This document shows, one piece after another, positions 1 through 9,102 of a DNA stretch of 64,000 nucleotides. The stretch spans positions 1 to 64,000 of the forward strand of contig JAJEGF010000083.1 in NCBI GenBank assembly GCA_022820025.1, written 5' to 3'. Each line of letters opens with the position of its first letter. Positions within the stretch are counted from its first letter, which is position 1. The translations under genes were made by a program, and so were the position numbers. The notes under the pieces are model-generated. The model was not told the DNA's origin, searched no databases, and saw only the letters and a program-made list of their open reading frames with translations. This stretch comes from Chloroflexota bacterium. Lineage in GTDB: Bacteria; Chloroflexota; UBA11872.

Positions 1-448
1 GCTCGATGTGCGGATAACGGTTCGCCAGCACGTCGAGGGTGTTGAGGTAGTTCATTCGCTGCTTGGCCGGGTCCCACTGCAAGATCACCTTTTGAAACGC
101 CTGCAACGTGAACGGTCCGTCCAGCCATCGCTGGCTGATCGGATAGCCAATGGCCTCCGCCTTTCGCTCGCGGACGAAGCTCCACATCGGCACGCCATCG
201 CCGTCGGTCACGGCGAACCCGTCATTCGGGTCCGGTGTGTCACCGCCGGTGTTGGCGAACAGGCAGCCACCGCTGATGGGGATGCCCACACAGTCCAGCG
301 CTCGTAGTGCCGTCACCGGACCCGCAAGGGTCAGGCTGGCCGCGGCAATGGCTGCCAGCCCCAGGCGAAGGCGTTCCCAACCTGATGTCCGACGCCGAGA
401 ACGCCCTCCTGCCGCGCGCGATGTCTGCTGAACGTCCGCGGTACGCAT
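1..448 (-). CDS. Secreted protein, GYPISQRW-type, cut by left window edge
   Basis: Reading leftward from an ATG at 446-448 the frame stays open to base 1, giving 149 residues of a protein that continues outside the window. Residues about 20-45 are a signal-like stretch: an arginine-rich n-region (RSRRRTSGWERLRLG), then a hydrophobic core ending near LAGPVTA. After it comes CVGIPISGGCLFANTGGD and, further on, AIGYPISQRWLDGPFTLQAF followed by QKVILQWDPAKQRMNY. I recall this arrangement as a secreted family of unknown function common in marine and sponge Chloroflexota. The two nearby Cys may form a disulfide. The role is unknown. The codon pattern is clean, unlike the decayed sequence to its right. 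Confidence 0.75.
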   Translation of the reverse strand, partial: MRTADVQQTSRAAGGRSRRRTSGWERLRLGLAAIAAASLTLAGPVTALRALDCVGIPISGGCLFANTGGDTPDPNDGFAVTDGDGVPMWSFVRERKAEAIGYPISQRWLDGPFTLQAFQKVILQWDPAKQRMNYLNTLDVLANRYPHIE

Positions 449-1468
449 GCTGTCGTCTTGATCTGAACGTTCGTTGAACCTGCCAGGCAACATTAGTAGG
501 GACTAACATCCCGAGTTGTGCCAGGGTAATAACGTGAACGAGCACTCCGAAACAACCTGTCTAAGTATGCGCTCATATGCATGTCTGATTATCCGGTGCA
601 AGGCGACTTATATGGTGCCTGTAGGAGTCTTTCTTCGTCAAGTGTCAGCCGACCACTCCTAATGGACTTGCTGATCGACCGCCGCGCACGACTGCTGGCA
701 AATCCGGGCTCGAAGATTCCGACTTGAATCCGTTGCAGCCCCTACGATCGGCCCGCCAACTCCCGGTCAAGGACTAGAAGAGCGGCTCCATCCCCACCCG
801 CATAGTAATGTGGGGTCGTACGGTGTTGCAGTTCATCGCTCCACTATGTGTGGGTGGCACGCTGGGCAGAGTCGGATCAGGATTCACACACAGTCACAGC
901 CCCTTGAGCGATGCATGTCTGCCATCGTCACGACGTCGGGCAGGTTGGTCGAAGCAGCTGGATACGAAGCGAGCGCCAAGGGATCATGAGTGGTCGAGTC
1001 CTGCCGCCGGGCATTGGGCATCTACCTCCGGCCGTCCGGCGGTCTCGCTTTACTGGAGTTAGCGAACCGGTGGCAAACGTGGCGATGTGACCGCGGAACG
1101 TGGAGGTGGTGTGTCTCACTGGCTCTTGGACTTGGGTGACCTACGGGCGCCTTGCGGGATGCGCTGTTAGTGAGCATGTCTACATTTTCCGTCACGGTCA
1201 CAGTGAGCACGGCGCGGCTTGCCTGGCTTTCCCATGTAGCCATTGCTCAGGCTAGTCCGAGGCCATCCTCCGGGACTCGTGTCGCGCCCGATCTGTCGAC
1301 GGGATACTCTCGTGACCGACGGGTGAATCACAGGATGTCGATTTTCCTGAAGCTTCTCGTGTCTCTTGAGGTCAGCGGCTGCCAAGGGCCACGGACTAGG
1401 CAACACCGCTGCCTCTGGGAGTCCGCCGGACGCGTTTGCGACCACTGACACGTCCGATCCACAAGCCA
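449..1468. other. 1-kb stretch without recognisable gene
   Basis: Short open frames occur on both strands but none shows a recognisable motif, ribosome-binding site or consistent codon bias. It is probably decayed or regulatory sequence between the secreted protein gene and repeat copy A. No tRNA, terminator or array was seen. Confidence 0.5.
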
Positions 1469-2113
1469 TACGGAATCCTGCCTTCCTCCCGGTTTATCAG
1501 TTCAGCACCCTCAGGTAAGACGCCCGTGCACGAAGAGGAGTCGGATGCCCCAGGGCGCGGCCTCGCCGATCTCCGGACGGCCACGGACGCCCCATACGCC
1601 ACGCCGTGGTCGCCGGTCCTTGGCCGCCTACTTCCGATGGGTCGACGACGTCTTGCGCCATCGCACCGACGGCTATCGGCTGCTCGACTCTCCGCTGGTC
1701 GGCCTGCCGGGCGTGCAACGGCTGGCCCGACGGCGCTTTCCCCGCAGCGCCTTTGGCGACATGCGTGCCGCGCAGGCACTCCTGCAGCAAGTCACGGAGC
1801 AGGCCTCGGAAATCCTGACCCCGTGGCAGGCCTTGGCCCTGCGGCTGTATTGCGAGGGGCAGCCCATGACCGCCATTGCGGCCCGACTGGGCCTGCGCAG
1901 CCGTCACCACCTCTGGGCCGCTTACCGGCGATCGGCGGTGGAGGCCGTGACCCGCGAGTTCCTGGCGCTGGCGCAGGCCGAATTTCCTCCGAATTAGGGT
2001 AGAATTCCCGTGCCATTGTTCCTGGAAGGGGGCAACGGCCTGTACATCGGCCTCGAAGCCGTAACAGGTGTGGGATGGCTCGCGAGGGGTGCGTGTCACC
2101 GCGGTACTTCTAA
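1469..2113 (+). repeat. Copy A of a ~650-bp dispersed direct repeat
   Basis: This segment matches 7238-7894 in the same orientation. It starts at the shared TACGGAATCCTGCCTTC and ends at the shared ACCGCGGTACTTCTAA. Outside these limits the two loci diverge at once. The unit carries one ORF (1545-1997) and a non-coding tail of about 115 bp. The tail differs between copies at only about ten positions, fewer than the coding part. No terminal inverted repeats or target duplications are apparent. It may be a small mobile element or a satellite moved by another element. Confidence 0.75.
1545..1997 (+). CDS. Small HTH protein of the repeat element (intact copy)
   Basis: A 150-residue basic protein. 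After an Arg/Pro-rich N-terminus come RWVDDVLRHRTDGYRLLDSP and a helical region. The C-terminal third, ILTPWQALALRLYCEGQPMT then AIAARLGLRSRHHLWAAYRR, has the layout of a sigma-70 region 4 or LuxR-type helix-turn-helix. I therefore infer DNA binding. I do not recognise a catalytic domain, so it is not an obvious transposase. The paralogue at 7315-7773 is broken by a stop codon, which argues that the family belongs to the repeat. The ATG lies 7 bases after a GGAG-like sequence (GAGGAGTCGG). Confidence 0.6.
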   Translation: MPQGAASPISGRPRTPHTPRRGRRSLAAYFRWVDDVLRHRTDGYRLLDSPLVGLPGVQRLARRRFPRSAFGDMRAAQALLQQVTEQASEILTPWQALALRLYCEGQPMTAIAARLGLRSRHHLWAAYRRSAVEAVTREFLALAQAEFPPN

Positions 2114-2224
2114 TACATAATTTGCTCGTTCGAAACTTGCTAGGCCAAACAGACTTTGTGAAGTCAAGAGCCTCTACTTTGAGGCTCGCTCTCGAACTAT
2201 AGGTTGAGTCTGTTTCCCAACCCA

Positions 2225-2800
2225 TCAGACGAGAACCCGCCAAGTAGTGGTGAGGCTAAGAAGGTTTGAGGAATTGCTAAGACGTAGCCCCACCTCCGTC
2301 TTCGATGCCTTCCCCCGCGTGGCCATTCGGTAGTCGACGCGAGGTTCGATGAAGATGTCGTTGGGATTGTCGGCGGCATCGCCCAGCTTGCGGCGGAGCC
2401 GCGTGACCATGTCGCGGCCCAGCCAGGGCTCGCCGACCTGTTCCGGCTTCCAGACTCGCTGGTGCCGCCCGGTGTCGGTCAGCACCCGGGCGGCGTGGCC
2501 CGCCAACTGCTTGAGCACCGCGTACTCGGTGGCCGTCATTTCCATTGGCTCCCCATCCACCATCACCCGGCGCTCGGCGCAATCGATGTGCAGTCCTGTG
2601 GCGGCGTAGGGGCAGACGGCTCGCCGTATTCGGGCTTCAGCCGCTTCCAGAGGGCTGCGTGGATCCGCGCAGCCAGCTCCGTCGGCGCGAAAGGCCCGTC
2701 GGTGTGCGCGCGGGCGCCGAAGGGCCCCAGGAAATGGGCGCCGAGACGGGATAACAGCCAGATTTCGGAGCTGATGGGCATTCTGTGATCGAAGCGTAAT
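2225..2800 (-). pseudogene. Response regulator remnant 1 (OmpR-type output domain)
   Basis: Read leftward, about 2800-2600 encodes the end of a degenerate receiver (GPFAPTELAARIHAALWKR). The frame then shifts near 2580, and 2566-2225 encodes an OmpR/PhoB winged helix (MEMTATEYAVLKQLAGHAAR, then DMVTRLRRKLGDAADNPNDI and EPRVDYRMA). The first two thirds of the receiver, with the phosphorylatable Asp, are missing, and the C-terminus runs into unrelated sequence. It is related to the remnants at 8688-8947 and 14938-15645. It is non-functional as it stands. Confidence 0.75.
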
Positions 2801-3490
2801 GCTCCGATGTCAGAACGACACGCTTCTGTCACGCGGAGTGCGTCAGGATGCACGGTGGAGGCGGTCCACCGGGGAGCGGCCAGCATGCAGGCGAGATGGT
2901 TACCCGCGCGCAGGGCGCGCGTCGGCCAAGCGTGGCAGGGGTCGGCCTCCGGTTCGGTGATCTGAGCACTTCCCCGACACATACCACCGTGGACTGGTTC
3001 GAGGTGGATCTGGCCAAGCTGAACGCGACGGCGGCCTTCGAGGTCATCGCGGCCAGCGACAGGACCGTGCTGGGGACCCGTGAGTCAGGCCGTGGCAGCA
3101 CCGCCGACTACCGCGACGTATCACCCTCCCACACTGCGGTCTGGCTGTCTCGTTTCCGCATTGAGTCGTCGTAGCGCGCGGACGGCTATGGACATGCAGA
3201 GGCATCAATCGTCCGGACCGCAGCCGATTACTCCATCGCCCAATGGCGTGCCGGCAGTCATCAAAGTTCTGCATTGCCAAGACGCCCGGATGTCGAGCTC
3301 TGGTGTGGCCCGTCACGGCTGGCAGCGGCTGCCTGGCGTGTGGTGGCGATTGATCGGCTGATGGGCATCACTTGCTCTTCCCGCGGGTTCCGACAGTTGG
3401 TGCTGGCTCCCGATCCCGTGCGGATTGAGAGTCGCCTCGGCGACTGTGCAAAGAAGCCAAAGGCACACTCGACACTTGGGCGGTTTGCCC
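2801..3490. other. Gap with a possible decayed coding fragment
   Basis: No intact gene. On the + strand, 2983-3174 encodes a segment (DWFEVDLAKLNATAAFEVIA, then TADYRDVSPSHTAVWLSRF) with the alternating pattern of a secreted beta-sandwich domain and its own stop codon. It has no start or preceding domain and could be the 3' tail of a lost surface protein. The rest, up to the phosphatase-like gene, shows nothing recognisable. Confidence 0.3.
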
Positions 3491-5776
3491 GTGCCTAGGT
3501 TGCTTTGGCTGGGCCCCGCGCTAGTCGCCCTCGGGCTACTGGCCAGTCTCGTCCCGCAGGTCACGTATCCATCAGCTTCAAGCGGCGAGCCGGAGGGCGA
3601 CGTGCTCATTGCCTGGCCTGGCTGGTCGATCCAACAGGATCTGGGGCCGCTGAGCGGAACCGTAGGCACGTTCCGGATTTGGATGTCGGCCGATCCCGAG
3701 GCCTATAAGGACCTAACGCTGAGCGCGTCACTGATTGACGCGTCGAGTCGCGACGTATTGCGGCAGGTGTTCACGACGGTGTCGCGACGCTATGTGCCGG
3801 TCGCGCACACCGTGTCGTTTCCCGGATTCGTCGTGCCACCCGGTAAGCGCCTCATGCTGCAACTTGGGGTGCCGGAGTTGCAGCAGCGCCATGTGATCTA
3901 TCGCTTGGCTCATCCGGATCCCGCACGGTCAAACGTGATGTTGAACGGCGTGCCCGATTCGGGGAATGGGCCGCTCGCGTTCGCGCACATACGGACAGGA
4001 AGCGGGATGCGGGCAGCAGCCGACGGTGACGTGTCGAGTCGGCTGCGTCTCTCAGTTGCGCTAGCGATGGGTGCGCTGGCTTTGGCCGCGCGTCCGCGAG
4101 TCGCGTTGGAGTTTGCACGATTCACAAGGGGCGCACAGGGCCAAGTCGGTCAGCAACTCGTTCGTATGGGGCGTGCTGTCACGACTGATTCCGGGCGAGC
4201 GATCGGCAGTTCATCATTCGGAGTCCATCGTCTGCTTGCGTCGCCCTGGTATCCCTGGCCGGCGGCGACGGTGCCAATCTTGCACTACGTAGCCAGTAAT
4301 CCGTTGCACTTCGAGATGAGCGAGTCGATCGCTCCGCTGGTCGTTGTGCAAGCGGCCGTGACTATCGGCGTGGTCGGCCTGCGGCTGTGGTTGAGAGACT
4401 GGCATCGACCGGCTGCGATTTGCGCGGTGTGCATCGTCGTCTTTTTCGGCTACGGGCACATTGCGGGCGCAATTGACGGGAGACATGACGACCGCGTGAC
4501 CTTCGCAGTGGCCGCAGTGTTCGTTGCGACCGTCGCCCACCTGATAATCCACCGAGGTGCATCGGCTGTCCGGCTCGCGCCGTTTCTCAATCTGATGACC
4601 GCTATCTTGTTGGTATTTCCGATTGCAGGCGTCGTGACCGACACAGCGATGGCACAACGGTCGGCGGCGTCGTCAGAGCCGGAGAGCTTGGAGGATCTCG
4701 CCGCTCACCTTCTGCCAGCTGGCCTCCCCGACGTGAGCGTGAGTCCTCCGGACATCTACTACATCATCCTTGACTCCTATCCGCGTCACGATGTTCTTCT
4801 TGACTATTATCACTTCGACAACTCGCACTTCCTACGTGACCTTGAACGAAGGGGCTTCTATGTTGCTCGGGGGGCGACAAGTAACTATAGGCCCACACAC
4901 CAATCCATTCCATCGGTCCCGAATATGGCGTACCTCGACGGACTTGGTCAGCGAGTGCCTTCGTCACTTGACGAGCTAGCGAAGCTCGCTCGCTACAATT
5001 CGGTCGCTGCACTTCTCAAGTCAGTTGGATACACGTATGTGCACTTGGATACCGGCTATGTTGTCACGGACACATCGCCACTTGCCGATCGCGTCATTTC
5101 GTTCACGACATCCGGCACGATTGTCCGTACAGGAACGGATGCCCGCGTTCTATCCGCTTCGAAGACTGGGACTCCGCTGCTATCAGATCGATTCATACGT
5201 GGGCTAATTCAGACGACTGCACTAAGCGTAGTATTTGCCGATCGCACCTTCTTCGTGCAGAGCGTGCCGCTAGAATGGTGGTCGCCGCGTCGAGCAAACC
5301 TAATGTTCGAATACTTGTCTTCACCGATCGATGCTGAGAATCCTAAGTTTGTTTTTGCCCATATCGTTAAGCCGCACGCGCCATACACGTTTGACCAATA
5401 CGGTAATTTCGTCGGCGAAAAGGGACGATTTGACGACCTTCACGATCCAAGCGTTCCTAGTGCGTATATCGGTCAGCTCAAGTACGTTAATAGACGAGCG
5501 CTGGAAATGATCGACGGGATTCTCCAGCATAGTCAGCCTGATTCGCCAATCATCGTAATCACAGGCGATCATGGTGGCGAGTTCGAGGGCGCAGATGAGC
5601 ACGCGATACTCTCCGCGTTTCATCTACCTAACCGAGGCAGCGACAGACTCTACGGCACGATAAGCCTAGTCAACCACTTTCGCGTCATTTTTGACTCTTA
5701 TCTTGGGACCCGTCTGGGACTGTTGGAGGATTTGGAACATACCCACTCTACCAGAATGGTTGACTTTGGAATATAG
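3491..5776 (+). CDS. Membrane-anchored alkaline-phosphatase/sulfatase-superfamily protein
   Basis: About 761 residues. An N-terminal membrane anchor (LLWLGPALVALGLLASLVP) precedes an extracytoplasmic beta domain (DLTLSASLIDASSRDVLRQV), then several further membrane segments, for instance AAICAVCIVVFFGYGHIAGA. The C-terminal 330 residues have the alkaline-phosphatase fold signature: DIYYIILDSYPRHD (first metal ligand), SNYRPTHQSIPS (likely Thr/Ser nucleophile region), FAHIVKPHAPY and VITGDHGGEFEG (DHG metal ligands). The layout resembles LtaS/phosphoglycerol-transferase-like membrane hydrolases, and the substrate is unknown. The start is uncertain: I chose GTG 3491 just before the first membrane helix, though the frame is open from TTG 3425 and neither has a good ribosome site. 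Lower GC toward the 3' end suggests transfer. Confidence 0.8.
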   Translation: MPRLLWLGPALVALGLLASLVPQVTYPSASSGEPEGDVLIAWPGWSIQQDLGPLSGTVGTFRIWMSADPEAYKDLTLSASLIDASSRDVLRQVFTTVSRRYVPVAHTVSFPGFVVPPGKRLMLQLGVPELQQRHVIYRLAHPDPARSNVMLNGVPDSGNGPLAFAHIRTGSGMRAAADGDVSSRLRLSVALAMGALALAARPRVALEFARFTRGAQGQVGQQLVRMGRAVTTDSGRAIGSSSFGVHRLLASPWYPWPAATVPILHYVASNPLHFEMSESIAPLVVVQAAVTIGVVGLRLWLRDWHRPAAICAVCIVVFFGYGHIAGAIDGRHDDRVTFAVAAVFVATVAHLIIHRGASAVRLAPFLNLMTAILLVFPIAGVVTDTAMAQRSAASSEPESLEDLAAHLLPAGLPDVSVSPPDIYYIILDSYPRHDVLLDYYHFDNSHFLRDLERRGFYVARGATSNYRPTHQSIPSVPNMAYLDGLGQRVPSSLDELAKLARYNSVAALLKSVGYTYVHLDTGYVVTDTSPLADRVISFTTSGTIVRTGTDARVLSASKTGTPLLSDRFIRGLIQTTALSVVFADRTFFVQSVPLEWWSPRRANLMFEYLSSPIDAENPKFVFAHIVKPHAPYTFDQYGNFVGEKGRFDDLHDPSVPSAYIGQLKYVNRRALEMIDGILQHSQPDSPIIVITGDHGGEFEGADEHAILSAFHLPNRGSDRLYGTISLVNHFRVIFDSYLGTRLGLLEDLEHTHSTRMVDFGI

Positions 5777-5819
5777 CAGCATATGATGCAGGGCGATCAT
5801 TAGATAGAAGTCCCAACTG

Positions 5820-5841
5820 GGCGGGTAGTTTCGAACCCGCC
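5820..5841 (+). terminator. Possible hairpin after the phosphatase-like gene
   Basis: A 7-bp perfect stem (GGCGGGT/ACCCGCC) with an 8-nt loop lies 44 bp after the stop codon. There is no T-run, so a factor-independent terminator is only a weak call. Confidence 0.25.
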
Positions 5842-5866
5842 GGACGGAGCGATGAGAGCCTTCTAG

Positions 5867-6803
5867 GTGTACTGACCACACAGAGATGTGAGACACGGCT
5901 GACCGGTGGCTGACCATCGAGGGAGCCGTGGCAACGACGCCGGTTATACCACCGCAGCCAGCTGCCAAGGGCCCGCGTGCGATGGGCGCTGGAGGAGTAG
6001 GCGAACGCGTACGCCCAACTGCGCAGCAGGATCTGGGTGAAGCGTTTCGCCTTGCCATTGGTGCGGGGCGTGTAGGGGCGGGTACGCAGATGGTGCAGGT
6101 CGTGGGCGGTGCATCGCTGGCGCCACGCGTGCGAGCGATAGGCGAAGCCGTTTTCCGTCATCACGGCCTGTACCGCCAGCCCCTGGGTGCGAAACTACGC
6201 CAGCGCGCGGTCCAGGAAGGCCAGGGCGTCGGCTTGGCGATCCGTCGGCCGCACTTCGGCATAGGCGAGCCGCGAATGGTGGTCGATGGCGACATGCACG
6301 TGCTGCCAGCCGGCGCGGGGGCTGCGGCACACGCCATCCTGCAGGATCCGCTGGCCGACGTGCCAGCAGCGGCCCAGCTGCTTGGTGTCCAGGTGCAGCA
6401 GCTCGCCCGGCTGGGCACGCTCGTAGCGCACGACCGGGGGCCGCGGGCGGCGGGCGAGGCCCAGCCGCCGGAGCCCCTGGCCCACCGTCGAGGCGGGGCG
6501 GCCCAGCAGGCCGCCGAGGGTGACGGGGCCGGCTCCACTGCGCTGACGCGTCGCCAGGATTTTCGCTTCCGCGCTCGGACTCAGGCAGCGGGGCTGCCGC
6601 GTGGGGGTGGATCGGCGCTCCTGCAGCCCCGCCCAGCCAGCGGCCGTGTAGCGCTGCCCCCAGCGATAGCCCGTGGCGCGGCCCGCGCCGACGGCCTGAG
6701 CGGCGGCTCCCGGACTTGCCCCCGCCACCATCGCGGCCACGGCACGAGACCGCGTCTCGAACGAATAGCGCATACGCTGGGGCCGCCAGGAAGCATCAGC
6801 CAT
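5867..6803 (-). pseudogene. IS481 transposase, amber stop and catalytic Glu lost
   Basis: The N-terminal half (6803-6198) has the helix-turn-helix part and the first two DDE aspartates in LLHLDTKQLGR and VAIDHHSRLAYAEVRP. An in-frame TAG at 6195-6197 follows FLDRALA. The same frame then continues (VMTENGFAYRSHAW, PYTPRTNGKAKRFTQILL, WLRWYNRRRCHGSLDG). The normal NGKAERF reads NGKAKRF, so the third catalytic residue is Lys rather than Glu. The frame runs through the left inverted repeat to 5748 without a stop of its own. Two independent lesions make this dead. Confidence 0.8.
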
Positions 6804-6898
6804 CGGGACCTCCGTCGGGCTCTGGATTGTTTGGTAGCCCCAGTCTCGCTGGAGGTCCCGCTACCGTCAGGTGTCTCGCTGGTGTGTAGTCAGTACAC
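5867..6898 (-). mobile_element. IS481-family insertion sequence with CTAG target duplication
   Basis: The 1032-bp element is bounded by 16-bp terminal inverted repeats, GTGTACTGACCACACA on the left and GTGTACTGACTACACA when the right end is read inward (one mismatch). CTAG flanks it on both sides (5863-5866 and 6899-6902). CTAG is the known preferred target of IS481. The transposase inside is broken, so the copy can move only if another copy supplies the enzyme. Confidence 0.85.
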
Positions 6899-6902
6899 CT
6901 AG

Positions 6903-7237
6903 TGACCGGCAGGACGTGATCCTGTCCGTGTCCGGCCAATTGGGGCCGCCTAACGACGCCGGGCTAGCGGCTGCTTCGTGGCCTGTGAGCACGTGGACGA
7001 GGCCGAGAGGCGACGCGTCGTCGATAGGCAGAGGTTAGGGAGTGAGATCGAGCGAGGATCGAAGCCCAACGGGCACCCTCGTACAGTGAATTAGTTGCTC
7101 GATCCGGACGCACGCGCACGCCTCGACCACCTAGCCGTGCGCGTCGACGATGCGAATAGATCGAGCAACAACGTGAACGGACCTACAACGCCTGACGTCC
7201 TCCTGTCGCCCCGACAATGCGGGCGACTGACCGTGCG
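6903..7237. other. Gap between IS481 and repeat copy B
   Basis: 335 bp with no recognisable gene or RNA. It contains short imperfect palindromes only. Confidence 0.5.
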
Positions 7238-7894
7238 TACGGAATCCTGCCTTCCGTCCGGGTGCTCTCGTCGGCACCCTGAGATCATCCCGCCTGCGGA
7301 CCTGGAGGATCCGGATGTCACAGACCGATGCGGCGTCGATCTCCGGACGGCCACGAGCGCGCCACCCGTCGCGCCGTGGCCGCCCATCCTTCGCCACCTA
7401 CTACCGATGGGTCGACGATGCCCTGCGCCACCACACCGACGGCTTTCGCCTCCTCGACTCTCCATTAGTCGGCCCGCCGGGCGTTCAACGGCTGGCCCAC
7501 CGGCGCTTTCGCCGCAGCGCCTTTGGCGACGTGCGTGCCGCACGGGCGCTCCTACAGCAAGCGACCGAGCAGGCCTCGACGATTCTGACCCCGCGGTAGG
7601 CCCTGACGCTACAGCTGTATTGCGAGGGACACCCCATGACGGCTATCGTGGCCCGGCTAGGCCTGCGCAGCCGCCAACACTTGTGGGCGGCCTACCGGCG
7701 CCCGGCGGTGAAAGCGGTCGCCCGCGAGTTCCCGGCGCTGGCGCAGGCGGAATTTCCCTCGTATTCCCCGTGAATTAACGTAGGATTCTCCTGCCATTGT
7801 TCCTGGAAGGGGGCAACGGCCTGTCAACCGGCCTCGAGGCCGTAACAGGTGTGGGATGGCTCGCGAGGGGTGCGTGTCACCGCGGTACTTCTAA
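7238..7894 (+). repeat. Copy B of the ~650-bp dispersed direct repeat
   Basis: Same boundaries as copy A at 1469-2113. The tail at about 7774-7894 keeps the potential outer pairing CCTGT/ACAGG around an inner CGGCCTCGAGGCCG hairpin. Copy A has the same outer pairing and a slightly weaker inner stem. Copy B directly abuts a serine recombinase fragment on its right, and the recombinase frame, read leftward, ends inside the repeat tail. Confidence 0.75.
7315..7773 (+). pseudogene. Small HTH protein of the repeat element, interrupted copy
   Basis: This is the paralogue of the 150-residue ORF at 1545-1997. An in-frame TAG at 7597-7599 (after ILTPR) replaces the Gln codon found at the same place in copy A. 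The frame then continues through LQLYCEGHPMTAIVARLGLR to a TGA at 7771-7773. Otherwise the protein aligns end to end, including the N-terminal GRPRARHPSRRGRPSFATYY segment. The stop falls just before the helix-turn-helix, so any truncated product would lack the inferred DNA-binding part. Confidence 0.65.
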
Positions 7895-8465
7895 GCACTG
7901 AGCCAAGAGTTTGAATCTCGTCAAGTAGGCCAGACTGGACGAAATCGAGAACCGGGGTCGACTCGCGAGTCACGCCGTCGTTGGGCATGGGGATGGTGTA
8001 CGTCAGCGTGGCCTCGTCTCCCACCACCTCGATGCCCTCCACGAAGTTGCGAATCAGGGCTTTGCGCTCGGGGATCGTGCCTTCGTGCAAGAACACCCGG
8101 AAGTCCACCACATACGCCTTGACCTCCTCGGTGGTCGGCAGCTCCACCCGGCGCTGCTCCAACCGAGCGGCGGCGTTCACCCGCGCCGCCTCCAGGTGCT
8201 CCTCCCGGTGCCGCAGCGACAGGATGCGGGGCGACAGGGCCTCCAGGGTCAGCGCGCTGGTCTCCAGAGCGTCGTAGAGCCGCTCCAGCCGCTGGCGCAC
8301 GTCCGCGAACCCGGCGTCGATGACCGCCAGCCGGCCGGCCAGTTCACCGGCCTTCGCGTCGTCCGGAAAAATCTGGAGGAGCCCTGCGAGCGTGATGTCC
8401 CGCCGAAACTGCTTTCCCGCCAATGCCAACTCCGTGTGCTGGGCGTCAGCGGGGGCACTCCTCCC
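7895..8465 (-). pseudogene. Large serine recombinase, C-terminal fragment 1
   Basis: Read leftward from 8465, the frame encodes the coiled-coil and C-terminal part of a large serine recombinase: QFRRDITLAGLLQIFPDDA, then LYDALETSALTLEALSPRIL, and VDFRVFLHEGTIPERKALIR with NFVEGIEVVGDEATLTYTIP. The catalytic serine domain, recombinase domain and zinc ribbon are absent. The 5' junction at about 8450-8465 abuts a membrane-protein ORF. The 3' end is joined to repeat copy B, which supplies the stop at 7824. It is a dead remnant of an integrated element. Confidence 0.75.
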
Positions 8466-8628
8466 ACACCAAGCCAAGCAGCCAGTTGGTCAGCCGGAAT
8501 ACGGCCACGGCGGCCAAGACCGTCAGCATGAGCGCCATCACCACGAGCATGACGAGAAGGGCGAGGCCCATGACCCAGAAGAATGCGTAAAGCAGGCCAC
8601 CGACGAACGTTTCGTCGAACAGGTTCAT
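8446..8628 (-). CDS. 60-residue membrane protein
   Basis: An ATG at 8626-8628 opens a short frame (MNLFDETFVGGLLYAFFWVM, then GLALLVMLVVMALMLTVLAA) with one long or two short membrane helices and a C-terminal WLLGLVWEECPR. It starts divergently from response regulator remnant 2. Its 3' end lies at the junction with the recombinase fragment, so the C-terminus may be truncated. The function is unknown and it could itself be a remnant. Confidence 0.4.
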   Translation of the reverse strand: MNLFDETFVGGLLYAFFWVMGLALLVMLVVMALMLTVLAAVAVFRLTNWLLGLVWEECPR

Positions 8629-8687
8629 GCCCACCCTTGCTCCGGCGCTCTTACGACGTCTCAGTCTAGAATGGCTGGGCGCATGTC

Positions 8688-8947
8688 CGGTGGAACTCAC
8701 CCCAACGGAGTATGCGGTGCTCGTCGAGCTGTCCGCCCATGCCGGGATAGTCGTGACCCACGACCAGTTGCAGCTCAGAGTCTGGGTCGTGGGCCACTCC
8801 GCCGATTCGGGGCTGCTGCGGACCATCGTGACGAGGCTGCGCCAGAAGCTGGAGGACAATGTCAATGAGCCCCTATACATCTTCATCGAGCTGGAGGTAG
8901 GGTACCGCAAGGGCCCGGTGGACAAATCGAACGAGGAGAAACTCTGA
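8688..8947 (+). pseudogene. Response regulator remnant 2 (output domain only)
   Basis: This encodes an OmpR-type winged helix: PVELTPTEYAVLVELSAHAG, VVTHDQLQLRVWVVGHSA, TIVTRLRQKLEDNVNEPLYI, ELEVGYRKG. The receiver domain is missing; the sequence before 8688 belongs to other genes. The match to remnant 3 continues past the stop for about 60 bp (AACGAGCTTGAGCAACGCCT in both), then is lost. The loci therefore descend from a duplicated neighbourhood that, at remnant 3, still includes a universal stress protein gene. Confidence 0.7.
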
Positions 8948-9102
8948 CTTTGATGGGCACTCCGCCAACGAGCTTGAGCAACGCCTTCAGACCAAACGAC
9001 TCAAAGAAGGGGGCTAATGAATCGTGTACCAACAACTGAATCAAAGCTCGACTGGCATTGCCATATTTCCATCAGGCACCAACATAGGAAAGGTAAAGGC
9101 AA

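Noticed and set aside
8-307. + strand 99-residue ORF at the left edge
   Set aside because: It is antisense to the secreted protein gene at 1-448, which has a signal peptide and recognisable family sequence.
1497-2243. 248-residue minus-strand ORF spanning repeat copy A
   Set aside because: Only its passage through the repeat tail resembles the end of the recombinase frame at copy B. The rest is antisense to the HTH ORF.
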